Part shown: piece by piece, positions 1 through 10,200 of the stretch
How positions within the stretch are numbered: position 1 is the stretch's first letter
How the letters are laid out: every line of letters begins with the position of its first letter
NCBI GenBank assembly: GCA_037447655.1
Contig: JBBHKE010002628.1
Coordinates: 81,281-145,280 of the forward strand
Source of the DNA: Zygnema cylindricum
Lineage: Eukaryota; Streptophyta; Zygnematophyceae; Zygnematales; Zygnemataceae
Reading direction: 5' to 3'
Length of the DNA stretch: 64,000 nt
Notes under the pieces: generated by a model
Told to the model about the DNA's origin: nothing
The model's database searches: none
Seen by the model: the letters and a program-made list of their open reading frames with translations, nothing else
Translations under genes and position numbers: made by a program

Positions 1-70
1 TGAAGGGGGGGGAGAAAAAACTAACATTGATGTCATTCTTAAATCACACACCACTAAAACTCTTAAAAAA

Positions 71-2934
71 CAAAAATCTGATTTTGTAACTGACATTAAT
101 ACATTTGATGTTGCTGTTAAAGATTTGATTTTTGAATTTAGAGATGTTTTCCCAAATGACTTACCCTCAGGGAGGCCACCTTTCTGAGATATGGAACATG
201 TTATTAACCTTGAACCTAAATGTAATCCTCCTGTCACAACAATTTATAAGCATAACTTTTTTGAGCAGGAGGAGTTAAAGAAACAGATGAAGGAGCTTTT
301 GGAGAAGGGACATATTCAGCCCAGTAAATCACCGTATGGAGCACCAGTTCTCTTCGTAAAAAAGAAGGACGGAACGTTGAGAATGTGTGTCGACTATCGT
401 AGTCTGAAAAATATTACGGTGAAGGATAAGTATTTGTTACCTTTAATTTCTGATTTGATAGATCGTTTGAAAGGTGCTGAATTATTTTATTTGATTTATG
501 TGCGTAGTGGCTTTAATCAGGTGCAAATTAGAACCTAAGATGTTGACAAAACTACTTTTAAAACTAGATTCGGTCATTTTCAATGGATAGTGATACCATT
601 TGGTTTGACGAATGCACCGTTTACTTATCAAAGATTAATAAACCAAACCTTTTCAGATTATATTGATAGGTTTGTTCAGGTGTTTATATATGATATTCTA
701 ATTTACACCGAATCTAAAAACAACATGTAATTTATTTAAGGAAAGTGTTGGAAAGGTTAAAGGAAAGAAAACTATATGGAAAATTGTCAAAATCCAATTT
801 TCTTAAAAGTGAACCATTATTTTTGGGACTTATAGTAAGTGGGGAGGTTGTTAAAACAGATCCATTCAAAATTACTGCACTCCAAAATTGGAAGCAACCC
901 ACTAATGTAACAAAAGTTAGATCATTTTTTGGTTTGGCCACTTATTACATGAAATTTATCAGGAACTTCAGTATGAACGCCGCAACTTTGACAGATTTAC
1001 TTCGAGAGAATGAGACGTTTGTGTGGGGAGCCGATCAACAAAGAGCTTTCGAGGAACTAAAAGGGAAGTTGACCTCTGCCCCTACACTGGTGTATCTTGA
1101 TCTTGCTGGGGAATTTGATAATCACTACAGATGCATCTGATAAAGGTCTAGGAGCAATCATAAGTCAAAAAGTCAGCAAACATTTTCATCCTATTGCGTT
1201 TAAGTAAAGGAAATTCAATGATGCTGAAAAGAACTACCCAGCACAAGAAAAAGAATTACTTGCAATTATTCATGCATTTGTGAAATGGAGTTGTTATTTG
1301 CATAATAAAGAATTTACAGTTCACTGTGATAATAAAGCACTCTAATATGTACAGAGATTAAGTGATGCACAGATTATGACTGGCAGACAAGTTAGGTGGA
1401 TGCAGAAATTAGCATATTTCAAATTTAATGTCAAACATATTCTTGGAAAAACAAATGTAGTCACAGATCCTTTAAGTAGATGTTTTGAAATAAGTATGAT
1501 GGTTCGGGATGGATTTGTTTTAGATGCTGTTATAAATGGTTATGATAAAGATCATTATTTTGCTATGATTTGCAAGAATATTTCGCAGGGAATTCTGACC
1601 CATTGAATTAGAGGCATGTCAAAAACTTTAGAATAAAAGATGGTTTACTCTATTTGCGAACAGGGGATAGATAATGCATTCCTGATATGGGAGACTTAAG
1701 AAAACAACTTTTACAGGAAGCGTGTGAGCATTTAGGACATCTAGGTCGAGATAAAACTCTTAGTCGGTTGCAGAGTAGAATGTTTTGGCCTGGGGATGGC
1801 AAAGGAGGTGTCCAAACACGTGGAAAGTTGTGTCCCTTGCCAACAGTAAGTAAACCTAGTAACCAGAAACTTAGAGGTCTCTTAAAACCTTTAAATATCC
1901 CTGAAAGACAATGGGAATCTCTCACTATGGATTTTATTGTCAAGTTACCAGCTACATCTAAAAGAAATGATAGTATCATGGTCATAGTCGATAGGTTCAA
2001 TAAAATGGCAATCTTTATCCCTTGCAAAACTACTCATTCAATTGTAGATATTGCAAAGTTATATTTTAATAACGTGGTCAGACATCATGGAGTTCCCTTG
2101 TCTATAGTAAGTGAAAGGGATTCTAAAGTTACTTTTGCATTTTGGAAAGAATTGCAGCAAAATTTAGGCACTGAATTAAAAATAAGTACCTCTTATCAAC
2201 CTCAGACAGATGGACAGACAGAAAGGATGAACGAAATGCTTAGGACTGTTTGCACTGGAGTTTATAATACATAGGAATCTAAACTGCCATTAATGGAATT
2301 TGCATACAATTCATATAAACATGCTAGTACAGGATTCTCACCGTTTGAAGTTGCATAACAGGGCTCACTCAATAGAATATGGGTTCTGGGACGGAATTTT
2401 GGGAATACATTCAAACGGTTTGGAAAACAGTGATGCATTAGTGGAGGCACAAAGAAAGCAAGAACTAAATGCTAACCGCATACAGGGTGATTGGATGGTA
2501 AGCACAGGTGACAATGTTTCGCTTTCAACAACTCATTATAGGTGCAAGATCGAGGGGCAAGCGGATCCTACGGGGAAATTTGCTCTTACGTACATCGGAC
2601 CATTTACTGTAATCGAGATGATATCGTCGTTGCTGCCGAATTGGAGTTTCCGCCTTCAACAAAAATTCATCCACTAATACACATCAGCCAGTTAAAACTA
2701 GCAAATCTTCGACCAACTAAAGGAGAATTGGAATTGGATCCCTCAATAATTAAAGAACTTGAGGTTCACACACGGGTAATAGATTGGGTTGGTCAACGAT
2801 TTAAGGTCGGCAATACTATATTCTGGCAAGTACATTATCTAGGAAGGCCAGAAGATGAGTTAACTTTAAAAGATAAAAATTCTGAGTTTTTACAAAGGTA
2901 TTGGAGGGATAATAATATAGAAGTCCCTTCTTGA
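71..2934 (+). pseudogene. Ty3/gypsy retrotransposon pol remnant (RT, RNase H, integrase, chromo-like tail)
   Basis: This is the 3' two thirds of a Ty3/gypsy polyprotein. In order one can read the pre-RT segment (about 71-190), reverse transcriptase (191-720, with [15 protein letters not shown] and MCVDYRSL), the RT thumb (about 724-1120), RNase H (about 1115-1500, DASDKGLGAII and a KNYPAQEKELLAI-type motif), a damaged zinc-finger region and the integrase core (about 1687-2330, TMDFIVKLP and SYQPQTDGQTERMN), and a chromodomain-like C-terminus (about 2700-2934). It is dead: in-frame stops lie near 186, 536, 1205, 1342 and 2271, and frame changes occur near 720 and 1118. Two RT catalytic aspartates are replaced by Tyr: the first-motif Asp (now LIYVRSG, about 496) and one in the YxDD box (now FIYD, about 688). 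In integrase the second catalytic Asp is Glu (VSERDSK). The 5' part (gag, protease, 5' LTR) lies outside the window or is lost. Confidence 0.95.
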
Positions 2935-2980
2935 GAATAAAATGTGTTTTAACTGAGGTCAGTTAAATATAACGAGGGGA

Positions 2981-3965
2981 TGATGTAACAATAATAGTGG
3001 ATCGAACTTGTTCGTAAATGGGTATTTAAGTATAACGAAAATAGAGTTTTGAATTTGATAGACGTCCGCGAAAGAATCGCACGATCTGGGGTTGTATTTT
3101 AAAAGATATAGTGATTGGTGTATTTAGGCGACCCCGCGAGGTCAAAATAACGATTGGGTGTTCATTGTTACGGGTTAAGGGTCAAACTATCCGCGGAATT
3201 TAAGGCGTACGTTTATAAAGTATTAAACGAAATCAATATTTCGTTTCGTCCGCACGATGGTTTGTTTCGTACAATTTTTAGTACGAAAACATCACTTTCA
3301 GTTTATTGAATTTTGTTGGAAGTTTCGCGTGCGAAATTTGCGACGGACGTTCGTGCGAAGCAGCGTTTCATTTGGCGCGCACTTTTGCTCGTAAATGTTA
3401 CGTTGTGAAACGTAGCGTTTGATTGGTTAGAAATGCTACGTAGTTAGTAAGAGATTTCGCACGTTTTTGCATTGGTCAGTTTGAGTCATTGCAGATCAAT
3501 GATTGGCCCAGGTAAAACCTGTTCAACGGAGCGTTTACTCTGGCCTGGCGAGCCCAGGGTGATGATGGATAAATAGTGAAGTCTAAGAGGAGAGAAAACA
3601 TCTTTTCCTTTGGAAAAGTTTGTGGAAATTCTAACTGATGACTGATCTTGGTCTTGAGCGATTAAAACAAAATTGGAGCATTGGCATTTTGGCATTGAAA
3701 TCTCTTACAACTAAGTAGTGTCTCAGTAGTTAAGAGATAGAATTATTAAGAGTGGAGAGTGGTGGAAAACACTTTAAAAAGAAGGGTTGAGCCACGAGGG
3801 CAAGAGACCAAGCTAATGTTATGTGGACAGAAGCTTCTTCTAATTTAAAGTTTATCCTTATTTGAGTGCTTTCCATTGTGGATGTGTATTTTCCAATGTG
3901 TGGAATATGTGGTTGAAATTAGTTGTAGTAATGGGATTTTCTGAGAGGTAGGAGATCATATTACA
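2981..3965 (+). repeat. probable 3' LTR of the Ty3/gypsy element
   Basis: Directly after the pol stop (2934) comes a short purine-rich stretch (about 2973-2981, cgaggggatg), as expected for a polypurine tract, followed by TGATGTAACA at 2981. Chromovirus-type LTRs commonly start TGATGTAAC. The right end is put at TATTACA (about 3965), which partly mirrors the left end, just before an unrelated repeat. Only one LTR is in the window, so the right boundary is inferred and the length of about 985 bp is provisional. Confidence 0.55.
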
Positions 3966-3971
3966 AAAATA

Positions 3972-4395
3972 CAACAATGTTGGATTTTATGGACAGTACA
4001 AATTTTCATTTTTATTGGTTTTTTGGTTAACCAACCGTAACCGACTTTTTTTTTTTTTCTAGTGAATCAACAGTCCGCAACCGCCCAGCCCCCAAAATTT
4101 GGCAACCAAATCCGTTTCGGGTCTGGCGCGGGTGGTCGGTTAACGGTCGGTCACGGTTTCGGTTGACCGTTTGCGACCTCAAGGTCAGAGGTCGCAAACG
4201 GTCAACCGAAACCGTGACTGACCGTTAACCGACCGCTCGCGCCACTTGCGGAACGGATTCGGTTGCCAAATTTGGGTGGTCGGGCGGGTTTGGGCGGTTG
4301 ATTCACAGAAAAAAAAAATCGGTTACGGTCGGTTAAGCAAAAAACGAAAAAAAAATGGAATTTTTATACTTTTTTTTCCAACATTATTGTAATTT
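3972..4395. repeat. long palindrome (foldback), arms about 205 bp, 5-7 bp loop
   Basis: The sequence from about 3972 to 4180 is repeated in reverse complement from 4188 to about 4395 with few mismatches, centred near 4184 (...TTGCGACCTC, short spacer, GAGGTCGCAA...). Both arms match one half of the hAT-like element at 58655-59142. It is therefore best read as two copies of that family meeting head to head at their ends. The left copy is only a fragment, as it lacks its outer end. Confidence 0.85.
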
Positions 4396-4397
4396 GT

Positions 4398-4450
4398 CCC
4401 CCCCCCCCCCCCCCCCCCCGGGGCGCGTGCTCAATGGGGGGGGGAGGGGG
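4398..4450. repeat. C22 homopolymer followed by G-rich tract
   Basis: An uninterrupted run of 22 C (4398-4419) is followed after a short GC-rich linker by a G-rich run to about 4452. A similar C-run/G-run pair occurs at about 59328-59375, next to the related repeat at the other end of the window. Confidence 0.9.
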
Positions 4451-4794
4451 GGACGTAGTTCCGTACGATTTTCCGTAAGATTTTCCGCACGAATTTCTGT
4501 ACTTTAGCTGTACGGACACCCATTTTTTGCGATATATATCGCGATAAATTATGTTGGTCCTGGTACGATATATCGAGGAGTTTGCTCGATCGATATTCGA
4601 TATATCGAATATCGAAAATATCGCGATATGAATTTACCCGATACCCAACACTAGTTATTAGTGTTAATAAGTCGCTACTACTTATAGCCAAAAATCACAA
4701 AATATAGTTAACAACATTATTTAAAGACGTGGACTATAACCTGCCACGTCTCTTTGCATTAAATTGTATTATTAATCATAATTTTCCATTAACA

Positions 4795-5273
4795 CTACAC
4801 CGCGAGTCGTGATTAGCGTTATTAACGCTAATTCCGTCACCACGAATTTTGACCCAAAAACCTTAAAAGAGTAAATAACTCTAAATTTTTCTTTACATTA
4901 TTTAAAGTACTCATTGAATCATCGTTAACAACTCTACAGTAGTATAGTGCCGTTTTAAATAGTGTGGCTTTCGTACAAAATTGTTCCGTATTAACGAAAA
5001 AGTACAAAAAATGATTTAATACATGTCGTTATGATGTAACTGCGTTTTCACAAACCGCGTAGTGTAAATGTCACAATGACGTGAAATTGTACGTTTGTCA
5101 GATTTTGTATGTGTACCTAAAAGATATTAAAAGCGGATAATTATTACGGACAAAAATTCAAACTAGAGTTATTGATAAACTAGAGTAAAACTTAAAAAAA
5201 AAAAAACGAAAAAATCTAAATTAGAATGGATAACAATAATCATTTATTTACGATAATTACGATTCGCGGTGTA
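4795..5273. mobile_element. Tc1/mariner-like MITE, CACCGCG family (copy 1)
   Basis: The element is bounded by TA-CACCGCGAGTCGTGATTAG on the left and the reverse complement of that end, CGATTCGCGGTG-TA, on the right. The base outside the TA differs on the two sides, so TA is probably the duplicated target. The body is AT-rich without an open reading frame. It is inserted inside the reversed hAT-like element. Confidence 0.75.
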
Positions 5274-5513
5274 ATAAATGCTTAACGCTAATAACAATGA
5301 GCGTTGTAATTTTGTACTTTTTCAGTTACTGGCGGGTACGGTTAGTCGCGTGAAATCGAGTTTCGGTTAACTTTTATTTTGGTAAACGCTGGTCGGTTAA
5401 CGGTTAACAATTTTGGAGCGTGACATAAGCCGGTCGGGCGTCGGTTACTCAGATTTTGAAAAAAAAAAATGGTTGGTTTCGGTTATGTAAAATTTTGACT
5501 TTTGCGACCTATG

Positions 5514-7235
5514 CCTTGTTGCCAATCGACGCATCGAGCCATTGATTACCATAGTCGATTATCACGATATTGTGAGTTTCGGTGCTTTTGCTTCCATTCT
5601 AGTCGAACGTAGTCGAGGTTAAAAACATTCCTTACTACGGTAGCATCATCTAAACTGCAACATAGTTACAGTTTCGATCTGTACACGACACTCTTAGCTT
5701 TGACTTCACCTTTAATCCTAGATGTTACAATATCACCCGATCCGCAGTTTCGAATGCTTCAACTATCCCTTAGTTAAAACGCAGCCCTCCAATATGGGCT
5801 CAATGCTCTACCCACTGCTTGCAGCTTCAAAGCTTGGTCCTCTTTCCTCACCACTTTGTGCTAAGTTGCTTAGGTTAGCACTAGTTTTTGGGATAAAGAG
5901 TCATATTCCCTGCCTCTAGTGGTCATGCCGTATTGAATCGGTTGTAAGCGGGAAAGTAATGGGACGTCTCAGCCCCTTGAACTTACTAAAAACAAAGAGG
6001 ATAACCATGGGATCTCATCCGCTATGCAGAGCAGCAGAAAAGAAAGCAATGTTCATGGGTTGATGGAATGGAAGAAAGAGCCAAATAAAACACTAGAAGT
6101 GATAGGCACAAGATTTGGGGAATCACACAGGAGAATGAAAATCATGGGAAATCGTATCGAATAACTACGGACACATGACAGGAGAATGGTTGTGTGTGAT
6201 ATAATTGACAATCTTCATTGAAAAGAATATACTACATGCAAACAAAAGAAAGGAAAGAAATAGCAGAAAAAGACTGAAAAAACTCACACAATCGAAACAA
6301 AACGGAAATTCAAAACACTTGCCAAAGTAATTAACTCCCTAAAACATGAAATCTGATAGAGGCCTTCCTCTCTAAAACCATAAAACAAAAAGACAACCTT
6401 GACCAAACCATGTCGGTTCCAAACCAAAAAGATACACCGACCAATGTCATTACACAATGCTTTTTTTTTCGCAACTTTCACCAACTTCTTTATCTCCATG
6501 TGCACTCATCTGATTTCCTTTTGGAGACCACCAATCGGTCGTTGAGATCCTTACCTTTCCATCCCAACCGTCGGATTTGAGAATCCAACAAGCCTTCTAT
6601 CACCAGTCTATCCATCAAAATCCCAACATTAAATAAAGTGATATGAAAAAAAATAAAAAATATCGCAATTACTATGGAGAAAATGCCCATGGGCAACAAT
6701 TTCGATATATACACCTCAACTCTGAAAGTACTTTGTTCAATATAACTACTAATCCACAAAAAGACGGCATCTACAAAAGAAAATGAAATGACTTTTTGCT
6801 ACACTCACAATACAGTGACCTAACTTAAGAAAAAAATAAAAAACAGAAACTGAATATTTACCACCAACTACTAAAAACCACAATCTCCCACCAATATAAG
6901 AGAACTAAAAGACAAGAAAACGGTCCATTCTCACCACTAAAGTTTACTAATTCCTACAACTTATTTATTCCCAAAGAACTACACAAAAACATAAACCAGC
7001 CCAAAAAAAAAAAAACAAGTCGAGAGAAACTAGACTGGAAACCAACCCAGAGCTACCATTAGGAAAAATATTCCCTAAAAAACCCCAAACCAGCCCAGAA
7101 AAAACTGCCTGTAAAGAAGAACCAGAATAAAGAAGTACGGAGAGCATGACGGGGAGAGGAGGAGGGAGGGGGAGAGAGAGGGGAAGCAAGACGGACCAAC
7201 AACCAATAAGAATCCAATTCAAGAGGCATAGGGCT
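5514..7235. other. no gene seen; intergenic downstream of MED25
   Basis: Unique-looking sequence of moderate AT content. Short open frames here (for example 5722-5919 and 6284-6759) show no recognisable motif or splice structure. The only structure noted is a weak tRNA-like box on the minus strand at 5771-5825. Confidence 0.6.
5771..5825 (-). repeat. degenerate tRNA-like / SINE-like segment
   Basis: Read on the minus strand this contains GCAGTGGGTAGAGCATTGAG, which resembles the D-arm and A box of a tRNA, followed by an anticodon-arm-like stretch. The expected B box (GGTTCGANNC) is reduced to GTTTTAAC and no acceptor stem pairs. It is more likely a decayed tRNA-derived element than a gene. 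Confidence 0.25.
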
Positions 7236-10200
7236 TTACATGAGGAAGCTGGAGGGCCCCTGATTTTGCATACCTCCCCCTCCTCCCACCCCCCCCCGGG
7301 CCTGCACATAGGTCAACTGGCTGCTCAAGTCGCTGGAGGAGGCGGGCAGGGAGGGGGCGGAGAGAGGTTGGGGGTTTTGCTGAGTGGTAGGAGCCAAAAC
7401 CACCATGTCCTGGAAGAGAAATGATAGCGCAGGGGGGAGAGAGAGGGATAGTGGGTGAGAAGAGAGGGAGGAAGGGGAGGGAGAGGGGGGAAAGAGGCAG
7501 GGATAAAGAGGGAGGGGGGAGGGAAAGGGAGGAAGGGAGGAAGGGAACGAGAGGCAGGAAGGGAGGGAGGGAGGGGGAGGGAGGGAGGGAGGGAGAGAGG
7601 AAGGGGAGAGAGAGGTAGAGGAAGGAAGGAGGGATGGAGGGATGGAGGGAGGGAGGATTTTTCTCCCTTCCAAACTTCCTCTCCCTACCTTTCCTCTTCC
7701 TTTGTCCACGTTTTCCTCTCCTCTGTCCCAGTCTTTCCTCTTCTTTTACCCTTTCATCTATTCCCTCTCATCCCTTCCTCCCCTCCCGATTTTCCCTTTC
7801 CTCTCTCCCAAACTTTTCATTTCAAACTCCCAAGCAGAACTCTTTCCTCTCCCAAACATTCTTCTCCTCTCTCCAACCTTTTGTGTCCTCTCCTTTTCCC
7901 AGAAACCTCTCTCCCTAATTTTTCGCTACTCACTCCTAAACTTACCTCTTCTCCTCCCTATCTTTCCTCTTTCCTCTCCCAAACTATACTCTCCTCTCTT
8001 TGAAACTGTCCTGTTCTCTCTCCTGATGTTTTGTCCGCCAAATCCCTCTTCTCCTAAATTCATGTCTTTCCTCCTTTCCCTCCCAATCTATCCTATATGC
8101 TCTCCCAAACTTTCTTTCCTCTCTCTAAATCATCCCCCTTCTCTCTCCCAAACTCAAACTTTCCTTTCATCTCTCCAGATTTTTCTTGTCGCCCCTCCCA
8201 ATATTTCTTCTCCTACATCCCAATATTTCCACTTCCCTCTCCCAAAATTCCTATCCTCTCCCACCAACTTTGCTGTCCCCTCGAAATCTTTTCTCTTTTC
8301 TCCCAAACATTTTTCTCCTTTCTTCCAACTTTTCTCTCCCCTCTTCCTTCTCCCTGACTATCCTATAGTTTCTCCTAAATTTCTTCTCCTCTCCCCCAAC
8401 ATTTTCACTCCTCGCTCCAAATCTTTCCTCCTCGCTGTTAACTTCCTTTGGTCCTTCCCAGTCTTTCCTCTTGTCTCGCCCAAACTTTTTCTTCCTCTCT
8501 ACTAATCTTTCCTGCCAACTCTCCCAATCTTTCCTCTTGGCTTCCCCAAACTCTCCTTTCCTCACTTCTAATCTTTCCTCTTTTTTCTCCCAAATTTTCC
8601 CCTTTCCTCTCCGTCTTGTCCCTTCTCCCAATTCTCCAACTCTCCTCTCCCAAACTTTCCTCTACACTCAGCCAACCTTCCTCTCATCTCTCCCCTATTT
8701 CCAATTCTCTCTCGCAATCTTTCCTCTCCTCTCCCTCCCTTTTCATTTCTCTCTCCAACTCCCTTCTCCCTTCCCTCCCTCTTTCCCATTCTCTCTCCCG
8801 AACTTTCCTCGCCCCTCTCCCACGCTTTCAGATGTTCTTTCCCAAACATTCTCCTCCTCTCTCCCACTGTTTCCTTTTCAAATTTTCTCTCCTTCAGTTC
8901 TCTCTCCCAAACCTCCCTCCGTCCTGTCCCCCAACCTTCTCTCTCACCTTTGGAAACAGCATGCCTATGAGGCGGCCCGGGCGGTCCGGCACACTGGCCA
9001 ATAGGAGCGTATGAGAAGGCAGCTTGATCATGGCACACTGCAGGGGTGGAGGGAGAGAGGCTCAGAGGAGAAGGAAGGGGAAGGAAGAGGAAAGGGATGG
9101 GAAGCGAAGGGAGAAGGCAGAGGCAGAGGCAGGGGGAGGGGGAGAGGGAGGGGGAAGGAGAGGGAGGAGAGGGAGAGGGAGCAAGAGAAGGAGAGGGAGA
9201 AAGGGATGGGAAGCGAAGGGAGAAGGCAGAGGCAGAGGCAGGGGGAGGGTGAGGGAGAGGGAGAGGCAGTGGGAGTGGGAGAGGGAGAGGGAGAGGGAGA
9301 GGGAGAGGGAGGGAGGAGAGGGAGAGGGAGAGGGAGGGAGAGAGGGAGAGGGAGAGAGGAGAGGGAGAGGGAGAGGGAGAGAGAGGAGAGTTTGGGAGAC
9401 GGTTGAGGGAGAGGGAGAAAATCAATGCAAGCGAGTGAAGGCCTGGAAGAGGGAGGCTCTGACCAGTTTTTTTTCGGCCATTTGTTTGAGAAAGAGGTGG
9501 TCTGAGAGAAGCCGGAACACTAGGAGCTCCGCTTTGCCTTGAAAGTCCTTCGAGGATGCACCAGAAACGGTTTTAATAATAGAAGGAATGATTATAATGA
9601 GGGACAGTGAAAGACAAAGTGAAAATGAAAGGGAAAGAGGAAAACAAGGATCAGAATCATAATAAAGATAAGTCTAAAAATTAGAAATAACAGGAAGTAG
9701 GTTTGATTGACAGGAAAAGGGCAAGCGAATAGGGTAGAACCAAGAACAATGATCCTCTGCTTTTGCCTTCTCCTTTGTTTAACACATTTTGACTCAGGTG
9801 ACCATGCATGTGTGTTTTCTAAAAAAAATTATGAAATCGTGAGAAAGAAGTTGCATGACTCTTTTTTCCCTGTTCTTTTTCGTTTGCGTGTTTTCTTTTT
9901 GATGTTGGCTGTTCAACAAAAAAGTTCATTTTCCCAGAAGAAAAGTTTATACTCTGATTGTTCAATACCACAAATGCACCATAAATAATGCGGGTCACCG
10001 TCATCCACTTCCATTCTTGTCAATCATACAAATGCAATTTTTTTATAAAATCCAAAGATTATTGAGAATATTCTGACGACATTCTGTCAAGTTCCGCGAT
10101 CTCAAAATTGAAAGACCAAAAAAACAATCCATGAATAGCAAAATGGTCAAAGCTATGGGTAACAAATTTGACCTCAACCGTTCATTCGCCTCTTTTACTG

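Larger units (their letters stand above)
4186..5513 (-). mobile_element. hAT-like non-autonomous element, reversed copy with nested insertions
   Basis: The left end reads CAGAGGTCGCAA at 4186 and the right end TTGCGACCTATG ending at 5513, matching the ends of the intact copy at 58655-59142. Bases 4188-4395 match the reverse complement of about 58905-59140, and about 5289-5513 match the reverse complement of about 58657-58880. The halves are separated by some 890 bp of foreign sequence: a C22 run, a gatatatcg-rich segment ending TACCCAACACTA at 4653, and the CACCGCG-type element at 4795-5273. No transposase is visible. Confidence 0.75.

Noticed and set aside
4398-4450. C/G runs considered as a regulatory G-quadruplex or a CRISPR-like repeat
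   Set aside because: They are simple homopolymers inside nested transposon sequence; nothing suggests an array or function, and eukaryotic context excludes CRISPR.
7236-9425. Long proline/serine or arginine/glutamate-rich open frames on both strands in simple-sequence DNA
   Set aside because: They arise from (GGGAGA)n/(TCTCCC)n composition; the real MED25 exons in this interval are short and are recognised by conserved motifs and splice sites.
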